Assembly (NCBI GenBank): GCA_039720395.1
Contig: CM077820.1
Coordinates: 54,194,196-54,258,195 of the forward strand
Direction: 5' to 3'
Length of the DNA stretch: 64,000 bases
Origin: Liquidambar formosana
Taxonomy: Eukaryota; Streptophyta; Magnoliopsida; Saxifragales; Altingiaceae
How positions within the stretch are numbered: position 1 is the first letter of the stretch; every line of letters begins with the position of its first letter. The translations under genes were made by a program, and so were the position numbers. A model generated the notes under the pieces. The model was given only the letters and a program-made list of their open reading frames with translations, ran no database searches and was not told the DNA's origin. Shown here one piece after another: positions 12,414-23,564 of this stretch.

Positions 12414-14451
12414 ATGGCATCCTCTGCAATAAAATCAGGGGCATTGGTTTCTTTACAAGACCTGCACTCAGCTTCTCCATTCTTTAAGCAAGGGGCTTCA
12501 CTTAGAGTTACCGGAAAGTAAGACTTTTGCCATTTAAAAGCTTTGCTATTGGCCTTTGCATTTGTGTATGATTTTTCTTTCTTTATTTTATTTTCCAAAG
12601 TCATAAGCCCTCCATGTTATCCTGTTCCAAGTTAGGGATTTCTCAGTACTCAAAATTTCAAGACTAGAAAATCTCATGAAGATGGGTTGTTTTCTCTCTT
12701 TTTGTTTTTTGGGCTTACTAGAGATAAAAGTAGTATGCAATGAATGTTGTAGTAGTGGTGCATTTGGTGGAGGTGACAGAAGTGTATCAGTAGAGGTGGT
12801 GTTGGCAAAGGTTATGATGGTGATGGCAGTGTGGTGTTCGAGAAAATAGGCACCATAAAAGTGGTGGTGGATGTGATGAGTCTGACAGTGTACATGTAGT
12901 GGGGTGAAGTGGGGTGTTGGTGGTGCATGGAGTATAGAGTTGGTGGAGGTGAGGTAGTGGCGGTGACATGTTTGTAGTGATGGTGCTGATGGAAATGACA
13001 GTGTTCATGATCCCGGTATGTCTGGGTCTTCAAAGTAGCACTGATCTGTGTAAAGCATGATCAATTACACTACCAGAAAGACAGGTTCAGTCATTCTCTT
13101 GGTCATAACCATCAGGTTTCAGAATGTGATCTACCTTTGTTATTCCTTTATTTTTTATTTTATTTTTTTTCCATTTTTGCTAAATTTTTTTAGTCATATT
13201 TGTGGAGGAATAAAATTACTATGGTCATAATCGTAGTTGTTTTAGCTTTCTTAATGGAGTTAATATTTGGTTATGTGTATATTACATAATAAATACATGT
13301 TTATACAGGGCTGATCATGTGCTGGAAATCCTGTTCGATCACAGCCGTTTGTGGATGACACACGTGTGCGCATGTCGCTCACAGACGGTTGTGATCGTCC
13401 AGGATATCCCACACATGATCAAAGCTGCATATATATATAAACCTCCTTAGTGAGGTCTCCACCATTGGATGTTACACTAAACTTGTGCATTTGGATTTTG
13501 TGGACCATATACTAGTGTATACCTAAAGGGAATGTTGTCTGAGCTGATGTAGCTAAGGTACTCCTTTATGACCAGCAGAATATACAATTTGAACATACTA
13601 CAGCCTAGTACATGTGGACTCTGCAATCTATTGGTTTAATCCCTCCATAGATGTTGTTCAAAAGAATTTCTTTTATTTTGATAATTTACAAACTCATATA
13701 TCATCCAATCATTTGTCTTTTGACATGGGAAATGTCATTGGTTGGTGCCAACAAAGTATGTCCCCTTTAGGTCTTCATATGGCCATGTACGTGGGTATTC
13801 CATCTATTGATGATAATTTCTTATTGATATATACTTAATAGTCAGGAATAAGCTAAACTTAATAATGGCAGCAGGTCAACAGTTTCAAATTATTGTGAAA
13901 GAGATTACACAATTATGATTTGGTTGTGCACTTGTGCTGGTATGGAGGTCAGATGACTGCAGTGTATATGTTGTATTGTGTTTATATTCTTGATTGCTCA
14001 TTATTTACAATGCAAGATAATTGGAAAGCTCAGTTTATTTTGTCTCCCTCTTAGGCTACAAGAGTATTCTGTAGAGACAGCCATTGCCATAGTTATTGAT
14101 GGCAGTGCCAACCTAAAGATCGATACCCAGCACCTGAGGGACCTTAACTTTCGAGTTGGCTCCATCTACCAGTTCATAGGCGAACTTTTTATTCAGCCAG
14201 ATAATGAGGTAGGAGGTTGATGCTCCCCTTAAGATGCTTCCTACATTGATGCCTCTCTCTCTCTCACACACACACGCATGCACACATACACACTCGTTAA
14301 TATATGAATGCTGGCTTTTGTTCTGTTTCAGGCAATCTTGCATGCACGGGTGGGTAGGAATGTAGATGGCATTGACCTCAACCTTTATCACCAAACTCTG
14401 CGGCTATTAAGAGAGTTTCAATCCAACCACATGAATGATCAAACAACTTAA
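12414..14451 (+). CDS. TEN1: CST complex subunit TEN1, complete, 3 exons
   Basis: TEN1 is the small OB-fold subunit of the CTC1-STN1-TEN1 complex, which protects chromosome ends and assists telomere replication in the nucleus. The exons are 12414-12517, 14055-14208 and 14332-14451. Phases match across both introns (AA|G, then phase 0) and give 125 residues, close to the usual plant length. The N-terminus begins MASSAIKSGALVSLQDL. Exon 2 carries the conserved core DTQHLRDLNFRVGSIYQFIG and exon 3 the NVDGIDLNLY motif. The first ATG after a CTTGCAG acceptor at about 12373 is taken as the start. Intron 1 (about 1.5 kb) holds a foldback MITE; intron 2 has short CT and CA repeats. I recognise the family from these conserved blocks; no search was run. 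Confidence 0.92.
13305..13430. mobile_element. Foldback MITE copy 2 (inside TEN1 intron 1)
   Basis: Arms beginning CTGATCATGTGCTGG and ending CCCACACATGATCAAAG pair over about 40 bases with a few mismatches, including CGATCACAGCCGTTTGTG against CACAGACGGTTGTGATCG. A small central loop remains. It is related to the copy at 12097-12225. Confidence 0.7.
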
Positions 14452-15700
14452 TCCAGTTTTTCTGTTGATAATTCTCCCCAGGGGAGTTTCACAGAGTAAG
14501 ATATCAACCTAAATCAACAGTAGCTTATATACTCTACAAATTTGATCTGCATAATGTTTGTTTCCCCCTGTCCTGATCTGCTAATCTTCTTCTCCTGCCT
14601 GGTGAAACTTCTTTTTCAGCCAAAAATTTCAACAAATGTCAGTCAAAATTCACTAACAAGTACTGTAAATTTATCTTAGGGCCTATCGTCATTTATACAA
14701 GACAATTACTATAGTGTTCCACCATCACCTTTTCATTTGCATCAATTATTTTTTTTGATGACTGTGGTCCTCTTATAACGCGACAGGCTAGACAAGCACA
14801 TTTAGTTCAGTCTGGGCTCATTGTGTTCCCTGCTTGGGGCTAAGATGCCCTGTGTGATGAACTGTAACACATGATGTTTGTTCAAAATGTGATATTACTA
14901 TATTTTTCAATCTCAGAATATAATAATAATAATAATTAATTAATTAATTCGTTAATTAAAATCTGAATGCACATCTTTCCTACTGCAGTTTGAAATATCT
15001 TGGAGTGAGTTCACCTGAGAATGGAAAACAATTAATCTTTATTCACATTGTTCTCCATTCTATATGGGGTCAACAACACAAATCCCATCGACCCAAATTT
15101 GTTAGTAGTAAGAGGCACAACTTTAGTTAAAAATAAACTTATTGACCAGCAGCACTCAAAGCACATCACCTTGGCATATTTACTTATAGAAAATGAACAT
15201 TTTCCACTTGATTACATAGGTCGGAATTGTTATTTGGTTTGTGCATAGGACAATGGAAGTCACAGTCCAACTCTCGTATATGTCAGGAGTGACGTTGATT
15301 TATGCACACTTCTACACGTCGAAACAATCTTTCTTTCTTTTTTTGGTTTGATGCATACGTCGAAACAATCTGATTTGAGCGCTGATTGTAAGAATGGGCG
15401 TTGCAAGCACTCGGTAGAAATTTGTCTCAGGTAGAATCAGAATCAACTGCAATCAACCAAGCTTTAGAAAATCAATGATTTAGTACAACATGGTTTTTTT
15501 TCTTCCACCCTTTCATCATAAACAGTTAAAAAGTTGTCACTTCTTGAAACTTACCCAGTAAAGTCATAGAATTTGAATGTTCTAATCCTGAGGAACCAGT
15601 TTTGGTTTGGTAAAGTCCTAATCTGTTGGATAAAGAGATGAGGATTCCAATGTATATCATGAATGCATGGAAAATGTGTTTGGGTTTTGGTGCGTGGTTT

Positions 15701-15981
15701 GTTCTTACTTCATACTTGGTCTGGTCCAAAAACCCATACCCCCAACCAAATCATCTTATTGAAGAAATTATTATATTAATCCAAGAAAGCAATAATTGGG
15801 GTTACCGTTGCATTGGAAACCTAGATATGGAGGGATGGGTTTGGATTTAGGGTTCTTACTTCATACTTAGTCTGGTCCAAAAAGCCAACCCCACAACCAA
15901 ATTATTATTCCGAATTATTTTATTAATTCGAGAAGGCAATAATTGGGGGTACCTTTGCATTGGAAACCTTGACATGGAGAG
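15701..15981. repeat. Diverged tandem duplication, period about 151 bp
   Basis: Copies at 15701-15851 and 15852-15981 both start GTTCTTACTTCATACTT and share TCTGGTCCAAAAA, GCAATAATTGGGG and GCATTGGAAACCT. Substitutions and small indels show that the copies are not recent. Confidence 0.85.
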
Positions 15982-17989
15982 AATCCAAGCCCCTTGTTTG
16001 GATGCACTTTTATTAGGTGAATTTTGCTTGGATTTTACAACCCAAAATCCATCGGTTTGAAATAACACCCACCAAGTGTCAGTTCTCAAATCATTCCTAT
16101 AGGCTTTTCACTTTTGAAACGTTGGATTCGTATCCAAAGAGGAGGTGGTGTTAAGCTCAAGAGGAGGACCAATAACTCTTGAGAGTTGCATAGAAATAGC
16201 CAAAGATCCTAGATTTGACTTCTTATCTCTTTCTTTGGAGCCAACTCACCAATCAAGATTGGACTTCCCCGTAGACAAGTGGGCTTTCCTGAAAAAATCT
16301 ATCCCACAACTCTACAACATGCAAAACACAAAAACAAGAGAAAAACGAGAGGAGCATCCGTGAACCAAGGCCATCAAATCTGACCCAACAAAAATTATTG
16401 GGTCTGGTCTAAAACCATCCACTTAAAAGACAAAAAATGGACTAGATTATTTGTCAAGAAACTTTCGATCTTGGTTAAAAGTTTTCACACCTATGAGGCT
16501 ATGACCTACCCCAATGAAAAAAATTTAACGCATTCTTCAGGAGGTTTGCGCGTCATTTTCCTGTGCGCCGCCCCACATGTGATTGTTTGCCACTACGTGT
16601 CAACCTTTTATTTGGATGCAGAAAAACATCCACACCCTTCTTAGTGTGGACCCCATCATATTCAATCATTTTGCTTTGGACCGACGTTTCGTGTGGTCTT
16701 TTTATCGGTCAGATACGTGTGGATCATGTGAGCATTTTATAGTCGGCCGTTGGTACTAGATAGGTATGTGTCTCACATGTTTACCGTATCCAGGGTAGTG
16801 AGAATGTCTTGTATATGTTGTACTCAGACAGTCAGATCCACATACACCAGGATTCTCCATTTTTTGACACGTGGCCATATCATAACGTGGGTCTCATTTA
16901 AAGGGGGGAAAAATGTTTGCTTTCAGTCAAAGGCTCCAATCCTCTGCAAAATTGCATGCCACATGACGTATTCCCGACTATATGTACAATGCTCTTCTTG
17001 GGACAACCCGGGGCTCAGTGTGACTCGATAATTAGTCAAGACGTATGGGACGGCGGATTGCGCGAGCATCCAAGGTTAGTCTCATCTAAAAGGGGTTTGG
17101 ATTCCTATGCTAAGCCCGACCATTTTTTCTTTTTCTTTTTTTTTTTTTCAATAAAAAATAATTATTTGACTTGGAGGAGGAGAGTTGTAAGTTACTTGAG
17201 CTTGACATAATAAATCAACGGGTACGATAGTAAATTTGAGCTTAGTTGTTTATCTTACGAGCAACTTTGGTTAATATATCTAGTGAGTCAATTTCAAGCT
17301 AAATTTGATTCCCAAAAGCATTAAATTGAGTTGGGGTGCTATATTCAAGCTTAATTTGATAAATTATAAAGCTTAAAAATAAGTTTAAGCTTCATAGGTT
17401 TATTTTCCGAACAAGTTCGAATAAATATATGATTTCTGATCTTGAATCAAATCTAAGTAGTTTGGTTCATTTCATACCCATAACTACTATAACTTATTTC
17501 TCTTATTTTTAACTACCATCGATCAGAAAATCTTTTGCCAATGTGGGCGTGCGTTTATAGGTTCACCAAAAAGTCGAGGAATTTGGAGCACAAATTAAGA
17601 GCGTTCCCAAAAGCATTTAAAGATTTTTACAAAAACTGGTAACGTTGTTCACTATAAAATATAATTTTGAATAATTGTGCAAAATAAAAGTTTTCCAAAA
17701 TCTATCATTTGAATAGATTTTTTGGTAAAAAATGAAATAAAGATTATAAATGATTAAAAAATCTACTTAAATGATAAATTTTTAAAAAAAAAATTATAAA
17801 ATTTTTTAAAATGATATTTTTTAATAAATAACGTGACCAAATTTTACAAAAATCTTTTATATTTGTACAAAACGTTAAAAACTTAAAAGATAAGAAGGTG
17901 GGTCAAAAAGTAGGGTTGGAATAGCCGTCCCCTTACTCAAAATCTGCGGAGATTATTTTGTTACCCACTATTGAATCCATGATTTACCC

Positions 17990-19132
17990 AAAGAAAGACT
18001 GTTGATTCCATGACTTTCTCAGTATTTGGGCCCACCACAAGATGGGTCTCCAGGATTCACCCAAGATATTACTCGACAGAAACAAATGACAGGAGCGTTT
18101 GAACAGGCATCACCTTCCGGTGGAATGGGACCTGAACCTAACCTTTCTATATGCACCACATATTATGGTTGGTACTAGTAAAGTACCAATAATTTTGATG
18201 GAATTCATGCGTGCCTGATACTCACTTGTACTATGCTTTTTTTTTTTTTTTTTCAAATCAAAAAGAGGTTCCACATGCATTATTAGCCAAATATATGTTA
18301 CATAGAGTCCATCTACCATAAGGGCCTTTCCTCTTTTATTTTCTAAAAGTTATTCCAAATATATAATTTTGGATATTTGTAATGCCATTAAGTTAATTGT
18401 ACTAGACATAAAAAGTTAGCCAAAAATATATTAAAATTAGCCCATACATATAGTTTGACATTTTTTTTTTAAATTTTTGATCAAATATATAGTATTAGAA
18501 GAAAGAAAACACCAAATTTTAATAGTATATGAATTGTGTGTGAAACGTTTAAAATGTTCTCTACATATTTCGATAAGATGTATATCTTGAGATTTATCCA
18601 ATACTTTCTTGAGGAGAGATGGTGATCACAATGTCACAATCTCATCGTTGCAACTACGACGAGCACCCCTTTTTCTTAAACATTCCAGGAGATTGTCATG
18701 ATATCTATGAGGACACCCTCCTCCTAGCGTTTGCCAGACAAAAATATCATACGTGTCTTATCCTTCCTTTGGAGGGAAGTGACTTTCAATTTCAAAAGTG
18801 GTAAGATGAATGCACCTAAGGTAATAATTTCATTTTACATATGAAGAACAAATAAATCCATTTTACAGAGAGAAGCTTATCTTACCACCACCACTGTTGA
18901 ATCTATGACTTTGTCAGCCTTGGACCCACCACAAGATTTGCCTTGAAAGACTTCATGGGTACTATCTGCCACAACCAAAATGACACCAGTGGCGGTCAAT
19001 GAATGGCTATCAACTTGCAAGGTGGGGGTGGGGACCTGACCCTGACTCCCTTCCAATTTGCACCACACATGGGGTGACTTCTCAATTTTTGATGGCAATT
19101 ATGTGGAGCTTAGAGTTTCTTGTACAGCATTC
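17990..19132. repeat. Diverged direct duplication of about 250 bp
   Basis: Segments at about 17990-18235 and 18888-19130 share, in the same order, a TGTTGAxTCxATGACTTTxTCAG block, a GGxCCCACCACAAGAT block, a GACCTGAxCCT block with a following TGCACCACA, and an AATTTTGATGG block. Spacing is similar in both. Neither copy keeps a convincing reading frame, so the origin of the unit is unknown. Confidence 0.65.
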
Positions 19133-20760
19133 ATTAATGGGTTTTAGGTAATTAGGTGAGATACTATAGAATTTGGTATGTATGTTTTTCTTGCAACCTT
19201 GTATTCCTGGTTTCTTGGGAATTTCTGATTGTTTCATTCAACCACAACCAAGAAGTAGAATGATTCATAGGCAAAAATGAAGAAAGAAGGAAAAAAAGAG
19301 GATGCATTTATGCTAGAATTGAAACATGTCTTGTTGGTAGGATACTTATGATGAAATGAGAATTTTCAACTTCTTTGGTTTTGCTTTGAAAAGTACCCCT
19401 ACTAATTAAATCTGGCATCATTTTCATTTTGGGATTTTTGTCAATGCATTTATGGTCTTCTACAATAGCTAGTGCCGTGTTTGGAAGTAACTAATTTCTC
19501 TTGTTCTTTTTTTTCCTTTTTCTTTTTTCTTTTTTGGTGATAAACAAAAAACGACTTTCAAAAAGCGGCAAATGAGGGCACCATCTATGTCGACTCAAAA
19601 ACGTGTAGACGTGAGAAGACACAAATGGGACTGTAAACGAGTTGAACCCGTTATAAAGAGTCAAAATAATAACCATGGAACGGGCTTATGGTATGAAAGC
19701 TCGAATCACCTTGTAGGGGCGTATGTATGTGATTTGAAAGTACCAATTTGTTAGATGTAACCTGTGAAGCACACGAGATAGGTTGAATTTTTTTTTTTAT
19801 AAAAAAATATCTATAAAGATTGATTGGATGGGAAAATTTAGGTAACCACCTCATTACCATAAAGGTCTGAAAACTCCAATTGTGTTATCATCAAAATGAT
19901 GCAAAGCCAACGACTGAATTGTCAAAAACAATTTGAAGTCCATTCTTTCACTTTCTCGTGCTGACATGGCTTGTTATGATTGGCTCTCCTAAAATCTTGC
20001 CAATAAGATTATCAGTCCTCGATCAAGACCCTATTAATTGACTCAATCAACTGGTCATAATTGTTTAATGGCTTTTGAATTGAGAATAAAGGGAATGACT
20101 AATGGGATATAGCCACGTGTACCGTATGCATTTCTAGACAAACATTATTTTTCTAAAAAGAAACATAATACTTCATCCAAAAAAAAAAAAAAAACATTAA
20201 TAAAACGATTAGCTCCTCACCCAACCAAAAAATAAATAAATATAGTATTTTTAATTTGTGGACATTCCAACTATGGTATTAGTTTAATCTTGTCCGGCCC
20301 ACAAAACTCATCCAGTGGTCTTTGACCACTTATAAAAATATAAAAAATAACAAATAAAAATTGAGGATAATAAAATTTAATAATAAAATAATTCATGTAA
20401 ATTTTAATTATGATCAATACTATCTCCAAAAAACACGTTTTAAATAATGTGGGATGTTCTTATCAAAAAATAATAATAATAACAATAATGTGGGATGTTA
20501 ATCTCTATAAATATAATATTCATTTTAGGGGAACAATTTCTATGCTGTCAAGATTCGACAGTCACCATGCCTCGAGAAGCCAATATGATTTATTTTATTT
20601 TATTTTTTTAGAGAGGAAAAAAAAAAGATTTTTATTGAATGCCCTAATAACAATATAAAAATTGCAAATTAAATGACTTGTTAGTCGGCACCAATTTTTC
20701 CATTTTCTTTCCAATTGCATGCACTTATAAATGGGATCTATGATGTTTATGGCTCATCAT

Positions 20761-20981
20761 AATGAGCTAGACTTTTGAGGTAATGCGGATAGTTTAAAGG
20801 TAATGCAGTAACACATAGTCTTGCAAGGGATGGTCAGGATGTTGAAGATCTTTGTATTTGGATAGAGGAAGTCCCAGACTTTGTTAAGGACACTTTTCTT
20901 GTTGATTTACAACATTGTTCCCATTAATACAAATTCTAAGATCGTTTATCAAAAAGAAAAAAAAATGAGCTAGACTTTTGA
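20761..20981 (+). mobile_element. 5'-truncated LINE remnant with 18-bp target duplication
   Basis: AATGAGCTAGACTTTTGA occurs at 20761-20778 and 20964-20981. Between them, 20779-20963 contains a frame ending at about 20928 that reads GNAVTHSLARDG, then CIWIEEVPDFV, then a stop. This pattern fits the C-terminus of the RNase H-like region of plant non-LTR retrotransposons (N..AH.LA then W.E..P). A short 3' tail ends in an A run directly before the right duplication. Only the last 185 bp or so of the element inserted, which is usual for LINEs. Confidence 0.85.
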
Positions 20982-22280
20982 ATAAGCTATTTTAGACTAA
21001 CTCTTAATGTTGCGGATGAGTATTTAATTGTCTCAATATCTACTCCACGCTGTTGGCGGTGTTAGTTTACAATGTGATTAGACCTTTCGGATAATATAAT
21101 TAGAGTCAAGGTTGTCTATGGTTAACCATCTACCTCAAATTATGTATATATATGCTGCTTTAATTTTAAAATACACTTATCCTTCAACTACTTTACTTAT
21201 AATAGGAAGTGGATGATTTGGTTCCAATTCTACAAATTTATTTTATTATTTTTTTAAACATAGTTTTAGTAAAATCCAAATATTATTGTAATATTGTAAT
21301 GCTCATGGCGGTGGCCGCTGCTATCATCACTATGATTATCATTATAATGATTATCTAAAAACTTTCATCATGTAGATTATATCCATTGGTTAATGACTTT
21401 GAAATTTTAAAGATATCTCCTCTTTTTTAGAAAAAAACAGAAAAGAGGGCTAAAAAGTTCAATCTTGCTTATTATTAAAAAAGGAAAAAAAACGGTTTAT
21501 GCTTTATATCTTTGGTTTATTCATATTCAATCTTATTAAAAAAATAAAAAATAAAAAAGTCATACGCATTTTACTTGTACCTTAATAAATAACTATTTAT
21601 ATTTGATAATGTTTTGATCCTCGGTATTGCGGATATTAGATCGTACGAGTGTAATAATAAATACTTGCGTGCGATCAACGATCAAAATTAACCTTGTGCA
21701 TCTACAACGTCAACCACATAAATATCACCTTACATCAAGTTTTTTGTTATAAGCTAACCTTACTTGAAGTTGTATAAGATCATGCATCGTGGAGTTGCAA
21801 TTCACGTATGAGAGGGTTAATCTCATCTAAAACCTCTTACATGTACTTTGTGATATATATACATACGAGTAGCAATCTACACGCGATAAGTAAACTAATA
21901 TGATATATTTTTATGATTATGACTAATAATAATATATCTTAATTAAAAAAAATTATGTATTCTCACCAAATTACATCCAAAGATTTTTGGAATTTACCAT
22001 AACAAAATAGTTATAAAAAAAAATAAAAAATTGAGAGTTTATTAGTTATTTTCTTACCTTAATTATTTTTTTCATTTAAGATTCTAGAGTCAATTTACTA
22101 TAATTAATTGCTTTAATTATTTTGTCCTTTAATCGTCACCGTTGATCATGTACATGATGATTATACACATAATTAACAGCCACGATTAATGTTGCATATT
22201 GGCACCATTTGAAAATGTGAAAAATATTTACACCACCGTTATAAGCAAAAGGTGCTTTCTATTCTAAGAAAATAAAGAGC

Positions 22281-23564
22281 TAACAACAAAACACAGAGAG
22301 ACGTACCCACTGTCTTTCTACACAGCAGCGTCTTTGTTTTCTTCTCCTCCACAGATAAAAGGATCCACGCAAAACTCACAATCTCATGGATTGTAATCCA
22401 CCTCAGTCTTATCGAATTCTCAGCTCCACCCGTCGGAATTTCGTCGCCTTCCGGCCCTTACTATCTTCTTTCCGGCGACACAGTCAGATTCCGGCGATCT
22501 AATCTCTCTTCTCTCCACCCATAATCGCCGGGAAGAAAAAAGAAGGTTGCCCATCGTTTGTGCTTAAGTTTTCCTTCATACCCTCTGTTTGGTTGCTGAA
22601 AAAAAAAAAAAAATGAAAGAACAGAATTTCCTTTTGACTTTCTAAGTTTTCTTTTGCTTTGGTCTTCAGAAACTGAGAAACCCAATTCACCTAAAGACAT
22701 ATAGTTGTTTTTACTAGAGGTTATGTTTTCTCAGGTCCCAAAAAATCATAAATTTAAGATTCAGAATTGTTATTTTTAAGATTTTTTTTTTCGACTCTTT
22801 CTCAGCGACCAGACAGAGCATTACTGAAAAAAGAGAAGTTTATACATTTCAAGTTTCTGTCTGCTTTGATGTTTGCGGAGAGATGAAAAATTCAACTCGA
22901 CGGAGTAGTTGTATTTTCTCAGGTCCCAAATGATCAAAAATTTAGGATTGAAGGGCTTCATTTCTTTTCTTTTGTTACCTTTTCTTCAGCAACCAAACAG
23001 AGAATTCCTTAAAGAGCCTGCAAACTTTGATGGGCCTGCAAACTTTGATGGGCATAGGCTCATTTGAGTGGGTGCTCTGTTTAGCAGATCTCAAAAAATA
23101 AAAAATTTAAGACCTAATATTTTTTTTAGTTTCTTTTTTCCGTTAAATTTTCTCACCAATCAAACAGCATTACTATATATATTATATATTATATATGTTT
23201 TTATACTAAATTGTAGATGCTGTATTGGAAATCCATGTAAGGAAGAATATTCTCTGTAATGTCTTTCCAGATTCATGTGTGCATCTTTTCTAATTTAAAG
23301 TGTAGAGATTCTTATCTTTCTGAGTCAGATGACTCAGATCACACCTTTCATCCAGTTATAAGGATCACTCAATTCAATATGTTTCAAGCCTGTGTTTGTT
23401 TCTTGGGAAAATGTGAGAAAAGAAAAGGATTTCTTTTGTTCATAAAATTTTAAACAATTTCTTTAGCTTAACTGATTAAAGTCGCTTTTCTATGTTGGGA
23501 TTTTTGAATCTACAAATAGGAAGAACCATACATTAATTTTTGTGGGAATTGAATTGCAGAGGTG
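22281..23564 (+). promoter_or_regulatory. PP2C leader region with 5'-UTR intron
   Basis: About 22290-22540 looks like a transcribed leader (CT- and CA-rich, GC-richer than its flanks). The sequence AATTGCAG at 23553-23560 is a good acceptor five bases before the start codon, so most of 22550-23560 is probably a leader intron; the donor is not certain. The presumed intron holds diverged repeats built on TCTCAGGTCCCAAA and AAACAGAG-like words (about 22730, 22918 and 23085). A direct 18-base repeat lies at about 23018-23053. Confidence 0.5.
22386..22502 (+). promoter_or_regulatory. Upstream ORF of 38 codons in the PP2C leader
   Basis: An ATG at 22386 opens a frame closed by TAA at 22500-22502, inside the probable first leader exon and well upstream of the main start. 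If the leader is transcribed as proposed, this uORF could reduce translation of the phosphatase. Conservation is unknown. Confidence 0.4.

Larger units (their letters stand above)
14452..22280. other. Gene-poor intergenic region
   Basis: No exon set with conserved protein sequence was seen on either strand. Open frames here are short and AT-rich. The region contains two diverged local duplications (15701-15981 and about 17990-19132), a truncated LINE (20779-20963), and many A/T runs. About 16540-17110 is somewhat more GC-rich but gives no recognisable protein. Confidence 0.6.

Noticed and set aside
12123..12432. His/Thr- or Cys/Val-rich frames on both strands
   Set aside because: Encoded by the GT microsatellite and MITE next to it.
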